In this document: one piece after another, positions 1 to 7,882 of the stretch
How the letters are laid out: every line of letters begins with the position of its first letter
Numbering within the stretch: position 1 is the first letter of the stretch
Source: Ruminococcaceae bacterium UBA945
GTDB lineage: Bacteria; Bacillota; Clostridia; Oscillospirales; Acutalibacteraceae
NCBI GenBank assembly: GCA_002293315.1
Contig: DBCZ01000007.1
Coordinates: forward strand, 3,399-15,581
Direction: 5' to 3'
DNA: 12,183 bases
Translations under genes and position numbers: made by a program
The notes under the pieces: generated by a model
Told to the model about the DNA's origin: nothing
The model's input: the letters and a program-made list of their open reading frames with translations, nothing else
The model's database searches: none

Positions 1-6
1 AAAAAA

Positions 7-35
7 ATTATACCACTAAATATAGACACAGGCAA
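7..35 (-). promoter_or_regulatory. Predicted leftward sigma-A-type promoter at window edge
   Basis: Read on the minus strand, there is a TTGCCT -35-like box (30-35), a 17-base spacer and a perfect TATAAT -10 box (7-12) preceded by the extended -10 element TGG (13-15). Transcription would start at about the first base of the window and run leftward, so a gene divergent from uppP probably lies just outside. The spacing and extended -10 match the other promoters in this window. AT-rich DNA can produce such matches by chance, and the gene it would serve cannot be seen. Confidence 0.5.
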
Positions 36-75
36 ATAGAAATCAAAATAAAATACAATATAATGATTAAATTCC

Positions 76-104
76 TTGCCGAAATATCCTTAAAGTGCTA
101 TAAT
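76..104 (+). promoter_or_regulatory. Promoter of the uppP-ftsK operon
   Basis: There is a TTGCCG -35 box (76-81), a 17-base spacer and a TATAAT -10 box (99-104) with an extended -10 TGC immediately before it (96-98). The predicted transcript starts near base 111, leaving a leader of about 32 bases before the uppP ATG. That is too short for a riboswitch. No obvious operator repeat is seen around it. Confidence 0.8.
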
Positions 105-142
105 AACAGAAATTATGAAGCCACACAGATTAGGAGGAAACC

Positions 143-1090
143 ATGTCAATTATTGACGCAATAATTCAAGGTATAATTCAGGGCGCAACTGAATTCCTGC
201 CTGTTTCGAGCAGCGGGCATCTTTCAATATCTCAGCATATATTCGGCATTGAGCTGCCGGGCATTCTCTTCGACATAATGCTTCATCTCGGCACGCTTTT
301 AGCTGTGGTTTTTGTATATCGCGCGACAATCTGGAAGCTCATAAAGGAATTCATTTTACTTGTGCAGGATATTTTCCACCGCAAATTCAAGTGGAGCGAA
401 ATGAGCAAGGACAGGCGCCTGCTCATGATGGTGATAATTTCGCTTGTACCATTATTTTTGTTGTTTCTTCCAATTCCCGGCACGGGTATGCAGATTAAAG
501 ATTATTCAGAGTTCTTCGCAACGGACACAAGCATTCTCCTTGAGGGCATCTCATTGCTTCTGACTAGCGGACTTTTATTCCTTGCTATAAGAGCCGGCAT
601 GAAGGTGCTCAGCGGCAAGATTGTAACCAGCCCCGACGGCCAGCTTGTGCAGAGCAGCGGCAGAAAAAAGATTCACACAATTGACGCTATTCTGATTGGC
701 TTCATGCAGTTTCTGGCGGCAATTTTTCCGGGGCTTTCCCGTTCAGGCTCAACGCTTTCAATCGGTCTGCTCAGAGGAATCAATAAGCAGGCGGCTCTGG
801 ACTTCTCCTTTGTGATGGGAATTCCTGCCATAATTGCGGCTACCATTCTTTCGCTGAAAGATGCCGGCAGCCAAGATATCGCCGAGGTCGGCGTGCTTCC
901 GCTTATCATCGGCTTATTAGTCGCTGCAATTGTCGGCTTCCTCGCGATAAAGCTTCTTAAGTGGATGGTCACGTCAGGCAGGCTTGAAATCTTCGCGTAT
1001 TATACTCTGATTGTCGGCGGCGTTATTACGCTGCTCGGTATAATCGAGCATATCACGGGCAATAATCTCTTCACAGGGAAACCGCTGTAA
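143..1090 (+). CDS. uppP: Undecaprenyl-diphosphatase UppP (BacA family)
   Basis: Integral membrane phosphatase that removes one phosphate from undecaprenyl diphosphate, regenerating the lipid carrier for peptidoglycan and wall polymers; it is also associated with bacitracin tolerance. The 315-residue protein is hydrophobic throughout. It has the first BacA signature near the N-terminus: the (E/Q)xxxE motif (Q13, E17) followed by FLPVSSSGH (18-26). It also has the second signature, PGLSRSGST (196-204), including the catalytic-type Arg200. It is longer than the usual 265-290 residues, mostly because of a longer hydrophilic middle region (roughly residues 70-95 and 150-178). The ATG follows AGGAGG (132-137) at 5 bases and lies downstream of a strong promoter, so the start is secure. 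It is the first gene of the operon, 33 bases before ftsK. The family assignment is certain; the extra loop length has no known meaning. Confidence 0.97.
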   Translation: MSIIDAIIQGIIQGATEFLPVSSSGHLSISQHIFGIELPGILFDIMLHLGTLLAVVFVYRATIWKLIKEFILLVQDIFHRKFKWSEMSKDRRLLMMVIISLVPLFLLFLPIPGTGMQIKDYSEFFATDTSILLEGISLLLTSGLLFLAIRAGMKVLSGKIVTSPDGQLVQSSGRKKIHTIDAILIGFMQFLAAIFPGLSRSGSTLSIGLLRGINKQAALDFSFVMGIPAIIAATILSLKDAGSQDIAEVGVLPLIIGLLVAAIVGFLAIKLLKWMVTSGRLEIFAYYTLIVGGVITLLGIIEHITGNNLFTGKPL

Positions 1091-1123
1091 ATATTCAAAA
1101 AAATCCGCTGAAAGGAGAAATTT

Positions 1124-3664
1124 ATGGCAGCGCAAAAGAAACCGGTTAAAAAAACTGCTCCGAAATCAAAAAGCACGGTTTCGGGCGGCGCAAAGAAAAA
1201 TGCCGCGCCTAAAAGCCAGACGGCCACAAGGCAGAGCAAAACTTCCGGCACAGGCGGCAAGCAGAGCAGCCAGACCAGTGCTGTGGTTTTGTTCGCGCTT
1301 GCAATTTTTCTCGGCTGCCTGATTCTCATCAGAGGTGATAATTTATGGAGCTCAGCGCATGACGCTGTGCTGGGTGTCTTCGGCAACTGGGCGATTCTCT
1401 GCCCGATACTCATGATTTATATCGCGGTTATAACCGCGCTTGATAAGCCGCAGGCTTCGTTCGGCGCAAAGATTTGGATGATGATTCTTGTAATCGTCCT
1501 CTTCTGCGGGGCGGGCTTCATCTTTGCGAGCGCGCCGCTGCCAAATGATTTGACGTTCATTGAATTCACGCAGTATGTATATGAAAATAACGCGGGCGCA
1601 GGAGGCGGCGTGGTCGGCGCATATGTCGGCAACCCGATTTTGCTCGCTGCCGGAGAAGTCGGCTCGAAAATAATCATTGTGCTTCTGATTTTCGTTGCGC
1701 TCATGGTTTTAACCGGCACAACGCTTATTCATCTCTTCAAGGCCTTCAAGAAGCCGGTCGACGTGGTCTCCGACGGCATTCAGCAGGCGAGGCAGCGCAG
1801 AGAAGAGCGCCAAGCGCCGAGCATTGACATTCCTCTGGACGGCGGACTGCCTGAACACCCTGTTCATTCAGATACGGCACAGCTTTTCCCGATTAAACCG
1901 CCTGAAAAGGTAAAGAGGAAGAAAAGCGATAAGCTCAAGAATCTGCAAACTGTCTTCGGGATTGATGAGCCGCCGGAGGAGATTCTTCCGGATGTTGAAG
2001 AGGAAACCTTCACTAAGCCCACGTTGATTGAAGATATCGAGCCTGTTACGGCGGCAGACACAGCCCCTACGGATAAGGATGAGGCCGCGCTGGACGCCGA
2101 AAAAGCAACGGCAGATTTCCTTAGAGAACATGCGGAAAGTGAGAAAAAGGAAGCTCAAGTCGGTAAAGCAACTGCCGAAGTCAAGAATTACATCTTTCCG
2201 CCGGTTACATTGCTTGAGGCGGGGCATAGAATTGACCCGGCCACAGAGATGGAGGAGCTTCAGAATAACGGCAGAACTCTTGTCGAGACGCTGAAAAGCT
2301 TCGGCGTTCAAACGAAGATTATGGACATCTCCCGCGGCCCGTCCGTAACGAGATATGAGCTTCAGCCTGCGGCGGGGGTGAAAATCAGCCGCATAACAGG
2401 GCTTTCTGATGACATAGCGATGAATTTGGCTGCCGAAGGTGTGAGGATTGAAGCCCCCATACCCGGAAAAGCCGCGGTGGGCATAGAAGTGCCGAATAAG
2501 GCGAAGAATATCGTGCGCCTCAGAGAAATAGTCGAATCAAACAGCTTTCTCACGGCCAAAAGCAAGCTGACGGTCGCTCTCGGGCGCGATATTGCCGGAA
2601 AGGTTGCGATTGCCGATTTAACCAAAATGCCGCATATCCTTATCGCCGGCACGACGGGCTCGGGTAAATCCGTCTGCGTCAATTCGTTTATAACGAGCAT
2701 TCTCTATAAATCCTCGCCCGACGACGTGCGCTTTTTAATGATTGACCCGAAGGTGGTTGAGCTGGGCGTATATAACGGTATCCCGCATTTGCTTGTGCCG
2801 GTTGTGACAGACCCGCGCAAGGCGACGGGCGCCTTGAACTGGGCAGTAACCGAAATGCTGAACAGGTACAGAGTCTTTGCAGATAATAACGTTCGGGATT
2901 TAGCAGGCTACAATGACCTTGTCAAACGAAACAAATATAAAGACGAAAACGGCGAGCCGATGCTCAAGATGCCGCAGATAATCATAATCATTGACGAGCT
3001 TTCAGACCTCATGATGGCCGCACCGAACGAGGTGGAGGATTCCATCTGCCGTCTCGCCCAGATGGCGCGTGCGGCGGGAATGCACCTTGTCGTTGCGACG
3101 CAGCGCCCGTCGGTAGATGTAGTGACAGGGCTTATCAAGGCGAATATTCCAAGCAGGATAGCCTTCGCGGTTTCGTCTCAGGTGGATTCGCGCACAATAC
3201 TTGATGGTGCCGGCGCGGAGAAGCTTTTGGGCAGAGGAGATATGCTCTTCGCGCCTGTCGGCGCAAGTAAACCCGTGAGAATTCAAGGCTGCTTCCTCAC
3301 CGACAAGGAGATTGAAAAGGTCGCAGATTTCGTGAAGAAGTCAGGCGAATTGGATTACGACGAAAGCGTAATAAATGAGATTGAGAAAAATGCGGTTGCC
3401 GAGCCCAAGAAGGGTGATGACGCTTCCGGTGGCAGCACGGACCCGATGATTGAAGACGCGATTAAATGCGTTGTTGAGGCGGGGCATGCATCCACATCGC
3501 TTCTGCAAAGGCGACTGCGCTTAGGCTATGCACGTGCAGGCAGGCTTATAGATGAGATGGAGCAGCTCGGTATAGTCGGGCCACATGAGGGCTCAAAGCC
3601 GCGGCAGGTTTTGATGTCATATAACCAGTGGCTCGAGAAGAACATGCAAAAGCCGGATGAATAA
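1124..3664 (+). CDS. ftsK: FtsK/SpoIIIE-family DNA translocase
   Basis: ATP-driven double-stranded DNA pump that clears chromosomal DNA through the closing division or sporulation septum. The 846 residues read in order as follows: a Lys/Ala/Ser/Thr-rich basic tail (1-50); about four membrane segments (about 52-70, 81-106, 114-136, 161-206); a charged linker (about 210-350); the alpha/beta motor with Walker A GTTGSGKS (509-516) and Walker B IIIIIDE ending in D624-E625; and a C-terminal winged-helix gamma domain (about 773-833) that in this family reads orienting sequences on DNA. Length and architecture match Gram-positive SpoIIIE/FtsK (about 750-900 residues). The start has AAAGGAG (1111-1117) 6 bases upstream. 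It shares an operon with uppP, and its stop overlaps the next gene by 8 bases. Whether it serves vegetative division, sporulation or both cannot be decided here. Confidence 0.96.
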   Translation: MAAQKKPVKKTAPKSKSTVSGGAKKNAAPKSQTATRQSKTSGTGGKQSSQTSAVVLFALAIFLGCLILIRGDNLWSSAHDAVLGVFGNWAILCPILMIYIAVITALDKPQASFGAKIWMMILVIVLFCGAGFIFASAPLPNDLTFIEFTQYVYENNAGAGGGVVGAYVGNPILLAAGEVGSKIIIVLLIFVALMVLTGTTLIHLFKAFKKPVDVVSDGIQQARQRREERQAPSIDIPLDGGLPEHPVHSDTAQLFPIKPPEKVKRKKSDKLKNLQTVFGIDEPPEEILPDVEEETFTKPTLIEDIEPVTAADTAPTDKDEAALDAEKATADFLREHAESEKKEAQVGKATAEVKNYIFPPVTLLEAGHRIDPATEMEELQNNGRTLVETLKSFGVQTKIMDISRGPSVTRYELQPAAGVKISRITGLSDDIAMNLAAEGVRIEAPIPGKAAVGIEVPNKAKNIVRLREIVESNSFLTAKSKLTVALGRDIAGKVAIADLTKMPHILIAGTTGSGKSVCVNSFITSILYKSSPDDVRFLMIDPKVVELGVYNGIPHLLVPVVTDPRKATGALNWAVTEMLNRYRVFADNNVRDLAGYNDLVKRNKYKDENGEPMLKMPQIIIIIDELSDLMMAAPNEVEDSICRLAQMARAAGMHLVVATQRPSVDVVTGLIKANIPSRIAFAVSSQVDSRTILDGAGAEKLLGRGDMLFAPVGASKPVRIQGCFLTDKEIEKVADFVKKSGELDYDESVINEIEKNAVAEPKKGDDASGGSTDPMIEDAIKCVVEAGHASTSLLQRRLRLGYARAGRLIDEMEQLGIVGPHEGSKPRQVLMSYNQWLEKNMQKPDE

Positions 3665-4601
3665 GCAAAGCAAGTTGAAAGAGCTTAAGGTATTCTGGAA
3701 AAGGCATAGACTTTTGGTCGTTCTCGCTTTTGTGCTTATTATCTTCCTTCTCTCACTGTTGCCGTTTTCTCGGCAGTTCATGAGTTTTACCGAAGATAAG
3801 CTGAACTTGCGCGGAGTTCCTGGAATCACGAAGGATTACCCGCTTAACGTTTATTTTCTTGATGTAGGCAAGGCGGATTCAATAATCATTCAACTTGGTG
3901 ATGAATTTGCAATGATAGATACTGGCACGGTTGATAGGAAAGACGATATTGAAGTCATGATGAGGAAGCTCGGTGTTGAGCGGCTTGAGTATCTTTTTCT
4001 GTCTCATCCGGACAGCGACCATACCGGCAGTGCTTCACATATTATTTCCGAGTTCGAGATAGGCGAAATCATACAGCCGGTAATCAGAGAAGAGTTGATT
4101 GATTATGAGGCAAATCGAGAGCTTGCTGCGGCGCTGGACGCAGCGAAAGACAAAGCGGTGCCGCTCACATATACCAATTCCGGCGCGTATAGCCTCGGAG
4201 AGGCGGAATTTGAAATCCTAGGCCCGATAAACGAGCATTTTGACGTCAATGATTATTCACTTGTTATAAAGCTTATATACAAAAACACCTCCATTCTCTT
4301 TTGCGGAGACATGGAGGAGAGGGCAGAACTTCAGATGATAGAAGCCGGTGTTGATTTGTCGGCAGATGTACTAAAAGCTGGGCACCACGGCAGCCGTACC
4401 TCCACAAGCGAGGATTTTTTACGCGCCGTGAATCCTGGTCACGCGGTACTTTGCACCGGTAAGGATAGTGATAATCTGCCGACGGCAGAGGTTTTGGAAA
4501 GGCTTGAGGATAGTGGCGTTATGATGTACCGCACCGATTTGGACGGCCTCGTCACTCTCTCCTCAAACGGAGAAGAAATAATCTTCACAACGGAGAAATG
4601 A
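3657..4601 (+). CDS. Membrane-anchored ComEC-like metallo-beta-lactamase-fold hydrolase
   Basis: This 314-residue protein has a basic N-terminus, one membrane segment (about 18-38), then a single metallo-beta-lactamase domain resembling the C-terminal domain of the competence protein ComEC. Visible family motifs are FLDVG (67-71), IDTG (87-90), the metal site HPDSDH (117-122), NDYSLVIKL (198-206), CGDMEE (216-221) and AGHHGS (241-246). The multi-membrane channel region and OB-fold of true ComEC are absent, so it is not itself a DNA-uptake channel. By topology (basic residues before the helix) the hydrolase domain should face outside. In ComEC this domain is thought to act as a nuclease on incoming DNA; substrate here is unknown. 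It overlaps ftsK by 8 bases and has no good ribosome site of its own, suggesting translational coupling. The DUF3006 gene follows 1 base later. Confidence 0.88.
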   Translation: MNKQSKLKELKVFWKRHRLLVVLAFVLIIFLLSLLPFSRQFMSFTEDKLNLRGVPGITKDYPLNVYFLDVGKADSIIIQLGDEFAMIDTGTVDRKDDIEVMMRKLGVERLEYLFLSHPDSDHTGSASHIISEFEIGEIIQPVIREELIDYEANRELAAALDAAKDKAVPLTYTNSGAYSLGEAEFEILGPINEHFDVNDYSLVIKLIYKNTSILFCGDMEERAELQMIEAGVDLSADVLKAGHHGSRTSTSEDFLRAVNPGHAVLCTGKDSDNLPTAEVLERLEDSGVMMYRTDLDGLVTLSSNGEEIIFTTEK

Positions 4602-4602
4602 T

Positions 4603-4824
4603 ATGAGAAAGCTGATAATTGACAGATTCGAGGGTACCTATGCGATATGCGAATCCCCTGAAAGGGAAAGCTTTGCGATTCCCGTGAAGGAACTCCCTGA
4701 CGCAGCAAGGGCAGGAGCTGTTCTTACAATAACAGATGACGGAGAGCTGAGCATGAACGCAGAAGAAACTGATTTCCGCAGAGAAAAGCTTGCTGAAATG
4801 CAGAGAGATATTTTCAATAAATAG
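4603..4824 (+). CDS. DUF3006 domain-containing small protein
   Basis: This 73-residue acidic protein of unknown function opens with the DUF3006 hallmark RKLIIDRFEGTYAICE (residues 2-17), followed by a short strand-rich region (SFAIPVKELP) and a charged helical tail (about 53-73). It has no signal peptide or membrane segment, so it is probably cytoplasmic. Members of this family are commonly found next to, or fused with, ComEC-like metallo-beta-lactamase proteins, which is exactly the arrangement here: its ATG begins 1 base after the upstream stop, with GGAGA (4592-4596) inside the end of that gene as ribosome site. It ends the operon just before a hairpin. The pairing suggests a partner or regulator role for the hydrolase, but that is inference. 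Confidence 0.85.
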   Translation: MRKLIIDRFEGTYAICESPERESFAIPVKELPDAARAGAVLTITDDGELSMNAEETDFRREKLAEMQRDIFNK

Positions 4825-4827
4825 AAA

Positions 4828-4853
4828 AGCCCCTCACATATATGTGAGGGGTT
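4828..4853 (-). terminator. Intrinsic terminator between convergent genes (best on minus strand)
   Basis: A perfect 22-base palindrome at 4830-4851 forms a 9-bp GC-rich stem (CCCCTCACA) with a TATA loop. Read on the minus strand it is followed by CTTTTCTATTTATT, a reasonable U-rich tail, placing it as terminator of the SEDS gene that ends at 4867. Read on the plus strand the stem is followed only by TT and then mixed sequence. It may therefore stop the uppP-DUF3006 operon poorly, although the hairpin would still protect the 3' end. Confidence 0.8.
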
Positions 4854-4866
4854 CGCTGCGTCTACG

Positions 4867-6072
4867 TTATGCTCTCTTTCTCAACTTATTATATTGAAGC
4901 TTCAGCGGTGCTTTACGGCTCAGATGGAAGCCGCCGTTCTCCTTTCGCCGCGAATAAACCGACTGAACAAGCCCTATCCCGAAATAAAGGCACATGGCCG
5001 ATGAACCTCCCGCGCTGAAGAAGGGTAAAGTAAGCCCCATGACTGGCAGAATAGTCAAACACATACCGATGTTTACAACCGTTTGAATAAAAATCAGACC
5101 GAAAAAGCCATAACACATATATCTGCCGAGATTATCTCTTGAGGAATGCGCCACATGCAAAACCTTGAGCATCAGAATTGCCAGCAGTGCGATTATCGCC
5201 ACACAGCCGATAAAGCCCAATTCTTCACCTGCAACGGAGAAGATGAAATCACTCTGCTGAAAGGTGACGCTGTTGCTTGCCACTCTCGGCCCGTTTCCAA
5301 GCCCCGTGCCGTTCACCTCGCCGCTGCCGATGGAAATCATGCCTTGATATTGCTGATAGCCCTCGTTGATTTGCACTTCGGGGTCATCTAAGTTGAAGAT
5401 GGCTGAAAAACGCAGCTTTTGATATGGCTTAAACCAGAATTGCCAGGCCAGTGGCACCAAGAGCGCCGCACCGGCAAAAAGAACGGCAAAAAACCTTATT
5501 CTCAAGCCGGCGATGAATGCCATAAACAGAGCCATAGCAACGAAGACGATTCCCGCACCGGTGTCGCCCTGCCAGGAGCAGAGGAGAAAGATTACGCCCA
5601 GATGGGCAGTAAGTGTAAGCGCCCCTGACGCTGAATTAAGCTTATCAGATTTCACAAGCATATCCAGATGCTTTGAAAAAGTGATGATAAAAGCGATTTT
5701 AATCAGCTCTGAGGTTTGAAAGGTTCTTCCGCCGATTAAAATCCACGAGGTGGCGTCCACCTCTCCACTGTTTTGGATATTCTCACCGAAGAGCTTTGTG
5801 TAAATCATAAGCAGAACCGAAATCACCGCGATTATCTTCCATTTTTCCGCCACAAGCTCGTAATCCATAATCGAGATGATAATAGCGCCCGCGATGCCCA
5901 AAGCGCTTGCGATCATTTGTGTGCGTGCATAATCGACCGTGGTCGCCCTCGATACGCTTTGCAGAAGCACAATGCTGAAAGCTGAAATCGCGAGGATGAT
6001 GAGCCACAGGATAATATCGGTGGTTCTGATATAATTCCAAATTGCCTTAAATATGCGTTTAACTCTAGCCAT
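4867..6072 (-). CDS. SEDS-family peptidoglycan glycosyltransferase (RodA/FtsW/SpoVE)
   Basis: Polytopic membrane protein that polymerises lipid II into glycan strands, working with a class B penicillin-binding protein. From the chosen start it is 401 residues with about ten membrane segments. SEDS signatures are visible: GGRTFQTSELIKI (114-126), GDTGAG (169-174), an extracellular loop around FNLDDPE (226-232) followed by GYQ (238-240), SDFIFSVAGEELGFIG (274-289), NIGM (334-337) and LPFFSAGGSS (349-358). The ATG at 6072 is chosen because AAAAAGG (6079-6085) precedes it at 6 bases and a strong promoter lies just upstream; longer in-frame starts would fall upstream of that promoter and inside fhs. 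It stands alone, with no penicillin-binding protein, mreBCD or mur gene beside it, so RodA, FtsW and SpoVE roles cannot be separated. QTSE replaces the usual QPSE, and the catalytic loop is atypical. Confidence 0.93.
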   Translation of the reverse strand: MARVKRIFKAIWNYIRTTDIILWLIILAISAFSIVLLQSVSRATTVDYARTQMIASALGIAGAIIISIMDYELVAEKWKIIAVISVLLMIYTKLFGENIQNSGEVDATSWILIGGRTFQTSELIKIAFIITFSKHLDMLVKSDKLNSASGALTLTAHLGVIFLLCSWQGDTGAGIVFVAMALFMAFIAGLRIRFFAVLFAGAALLVPLAWQFWFKPYQKLRFSAIFNLDDPEVQINEGYQQYQGMISIGSGEVNGTGLGNGPRVASNSVTFQQSDFIFSVAGEELGFIGCVAIIALLAILMLKVLHVAHSSRDNLGRYMCYGFFGLIFIQTVVNIGMCLTILPVMGLTLPFFSAGGSSAMCLYFGIGLVQSVYSRRKENGGFHLSRKAPLKLQYNKLRKRA

Positions 6073-6078
6073 AATATA

Positions 6079-6085
6079 CCTTTTT
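6079..6085 (-). promoter_or_regulatory. Ribosome binding site fixing the SEDS gene start
   Basis: On the minus strand AAAAAGG lies 6 bases before the ATG at 6072. The open frame continues upstream to an ATG at 6243, but only this internal ATG has a ribosome site and lies downstream of the promoter. Confidence 0.75.
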
Positions 6086-6103
6086 CGAAAATTATGTAAA
6101 TCA

Positions 6104-6132
6104 AGTATAGCACAACCGGGCTTTTTCTTCAA
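6104..6132 (-). promoter_or_regulatory. Promoter of the SEDS gene
   Basis: On the minus strand there is a TTGAAG -35 box (6127-6132), exactly 17 bases of spacer and a TATACT -10 box (6104-6109) with extended -10 TGC (6110-6112). The start of transcription is predicted near 6097, giving a leader of about 25 bases. It is arranged back to back with the fhs promoter. Confidence 0.8.
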
Positions 6133-6147
6133 CTTTTTCGTTTCCGC

Positions 6148-6176
6148 TTTACTCACAGCCTCTTTTGTACTATAAT
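6148..6176 (+). promoter_or_regulatory. Promoter of the fhs-tsaE-tsaB-rpiB-upp operon
   Basis: A TTTACT -35 box (6148-6153), 17 bases of spacer and a perfect TATAAT (6171-6176) are seen. Transcription would start near 6183, leaving about 29 bases before the fhs ATG. That is too short to hold a riboswitch. Its -35 box is 15 bases from the -35 box of the divergent SEDS promoter. Confidence 0.75.
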
Positions 6177-6200
6177 TCTTAATGGAATTTATAATAAAGC

Positions 6201-6204
6201 GAGG
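6201..6204 (+). promoter_or_regulatory. Ribosome binding site fixing the fhs start
   Basis: GAGG (within GCGAGG) sits 7 bases before the ATG at 6212. An upstream in-frame ATG at 6182 would coincide with the predicted transcription start and has no ribosome site, so it is rejected. Confidence 0.65.
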
Positions 6205-6211
6205 ACAAGGC

Positions 6212-7882
6212 ATGTTATCAGATATTGAGATTGCACAGGGCACAAAGCTGCTTCCGATTAACGAAATCGCGGAGAAAGTCGGGCTTTGTGAAGATGACTT
6301 GGAATTTTACGGCAAATATAAGGCTAAGATAAATAACGCAGCTTATGAAAAGGCGCAGAGCAATGAAGACGGTAAGCTTATTCTCGTGACGGCAATCAAC
6401 CCCACGCCTGCCGGAGAGGGTAAAACGACCACCACCGCGGGGCTTGGTCAGGCGATGGCAAAAATAGGGAAAAACGCGATAATTGCATTGCGTGAGCCGT
6501 CGCTCGGCCCGGTTTTCGGCGTTAAGGGCGGTGCGGCAGGCGGCGGGTACGCGCAGGTTCTGCCGATGGAGGATATTAATCTGCATTTCACCGGCGACAT
6601 GCACGCCATCACTTCTGCCAATAATCTCTGCTGTGCGCTTCTGGATAACCATATTCAGCAGGGCAATGCGCTCGGGATAGACCAACGAAGAATCCTCATT
6701 AAGCGCTGCCTTGACATGAATGACAGAGCCTTGCGCAATACAGTTATCGGGCTGGGCGGAAAGATTAACGGTGTGCCCAGGGAAGATGGCTTTATAATCA
6801 CAGTTGCCTCTGAGGTAATGGCTATTCTCTGCCTCTCGAATGACCTCGCCGACCTCAAGGAGAGGCTCGGAAATATCCTCATTGCCTACAGTTTTGGCGG
6901 AGAGCCGATTTTTGCCAAAGATATAAAGGCTGAAGGCGCAATGGCGGCGCTTCTTAAGGACGCGATAAATCCGAACTTGGTTCAGACAATTGAAGGTACA
7001 CCGGCGATAATGCACGGCGGCCCGTTTGCCAACATTGCTCACGGCTGCAACTCCGTGCGCGCGACGAAGCTTGCCCTCAAGCTTGCTGATTACTGCATAA
7101 CAGAGGCCGGCTTCGGCTCTGATTTAGGCGCGGAGAAATTCCTTGACATCAAGTGCAGGAAAGCCGGCTTGAAGCCCGCTTGCGTCGTGATAGTCGCGAC
7201 GGTTCGTGCGCTTAAATATAACGGCGGAGTTGCAAAGGCTGATTTATCCGCCGAGAACACGGAAGCGCTGAATAAGGGAATTATCAATTTGAAGGCGCAC
7301 ATTGAAAATATGCGGAAGTTTAAGCTTCCGGTGGTTGTGGCTATCAACCGTTTTCACACTGACACTGAAGCCGAGCTTGCAATCATTGACTCCTACTGTA
7401 AGGAACTGAAAGTTGAATATGCTCTTTCAGAGGTCTTCATAAAGGGCGGCGACGGCGGAATTGAACTTGCGCAAAAGGTGTGTGATGTCATAGATGCCTC
7501 CACAGCGCAATACGAGCCAATTTACAGCCTCGAGCTGCCAATTGAAGAGAAAATCGAGGCTATAGCGAAAACGATTTACGGCGCCGACAGTATAACTCTC
7601 ACAAACGCCGCGGTAAAATCACTCAAGGAAATAAAAAAGCTCGGGGGAGACGGCTTGCCCGTCTGCATTGCAAAAACGCAGTATTCGCTGTCAGATGACC
7701 CTGCGCTCTTAGGCAGGCCGCAGAATTTCACCGTTACAATCAGAGACTTGCGTCTTTCAAACGGCGCAGGCTTTGTCGTGGCATACGCCGGAGATATCAT
7801 GACGATGCCGGGGCTGCCGAAAGTTCCCGCGGCAGAGAAAATTGATGTGGACAACTCTTCTGTCATTCACGGGTTATTCTGA
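6212..7882 (+). CDS. fhs: Formate-tetrahydrofolate ligase (formyl-THF synthetase)
   Basis: Cytoplasmic ATP-dependent enzyme joining formate to tetrahydrofolate to give 10-formyl-THF, which is used for purines and formyl-methionyl-tRNA and, in acetogens, the methyl branch of the Wood-Ljungdahl pathway. From ATG 6212 it is 556 residues, the usual length. Family landmarks include the N-terminal [13 protein letters not shown] (4-16), the P-loop-like [10 protein letters not shown] (65-74), [20 protein letters not shown] (94-113) and the C-terminal IHGLF. It follows its own promoter and heads a tight five-gene operon; its stop shares one base with the tsaE start (TGATG). Nothing looks damaged. Formyl-THF synthetase occurs well beyond acetogens, so the gene alone does not show autotrophic acetogenesis. 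Confidence 0.97.
   Translation: MLSDIEIAQGTKLLPINEIAEKVGLCEDDLEFYGKYKAKINNAAYEKAQSNEDGKLILVTAINPTPAGEGKTTTTAGLGQAMAKIGKNAIIALREPSLGPVFGVKGGAAGGGYAQVLPMEDINLHFTGDMHAITSANNLCCALLDNHIQQGNALGIDQRRILIKRCLDMNDRALRNTVIGLGGKINGVPREDGFIITVASEVMAILCLSNDLADLKERLGNILIAYSFGGEPIFAKDIKAEGAMAALLKDAINPNLVQTIEGTPAIMHGGPFANIAHGCNSVRATKLALKLADYCITEAGFGSDLGAEKFLDIKCRKAGLKPACVVIVATVRALKYNGGVAKADLSAENTEALNKGIINLKAHIENMRKFKLPVVVAINRFHTDTEAELAIIDSYCKELKVEYALSEVFIKGGDGGIELAQKVCDVIDASTAQYEPIYSLELPIEEKIEAIAKTIYGADSITLTNAAVKSLKEIKKLGGDGLPVCIAKTQYSLSDDPALLGRPQNFTVTIRDLRLSNGAGFVVAYAGDIMTMPGLPKVPAAEKIDVDNSSVIHGLF

Larger units (their letters stand above)
1..142. other. AT-rich intergenic region
   Basis: No coding potential was found. 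The region holds the uppP promoter and ribosome site on the right and a candidate leftward promoter at the extreme left. The stretch between them (about 36-75) is AT-rich with no clear operator repeat. Confidence 0.7.

Noticed and set aside
59..64. Second TATAAT upstream of uppP
   Set aside because: There is no plausible -35 at 16-18 bases and no extended -10; it is probably chance in AT-rich DNA.
1868..2311. Antisense and alternate-frame open frames across the ftsK linker, including a plus-strand one at 2028-2294
   Set aside because: They are low-complexity shadows of the charged FtsK linker with no start signals or family resemblance.
6190..6195. TATAAT hexamer just before fhs
   Set aside because: A start from this box would fall in the ribosome site at about 6202; the box at 6171-6176 has correct spacing and a partial -35.
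6182..6211. Upstream start for fhs
   Set aside because: It coincides with the predicted transcription start, has no ribosome site, and adds 10 residues before the conserved N-terminus.
6183..6211. Possible folate or glycine riboswitch before fhs
   Set aside because: The leader is only about 29 bases, too short for any known aptamer.
6073..6243. 57-codon N-terminal extension of the SEDS protein
   Set aside because: It would start upstream of the promoter and inside fhs, has no ribosome site, and adds a hydrophilic segment not seen in SEDS proteins.
6218..7042. Long minus-strand open frame (274 codons) inside fhs
   Set aside because: It lies entirely antisense to a certain fhs gene, has no recognisable domain or ribosome site, and is explained by the codon bias of fhs.
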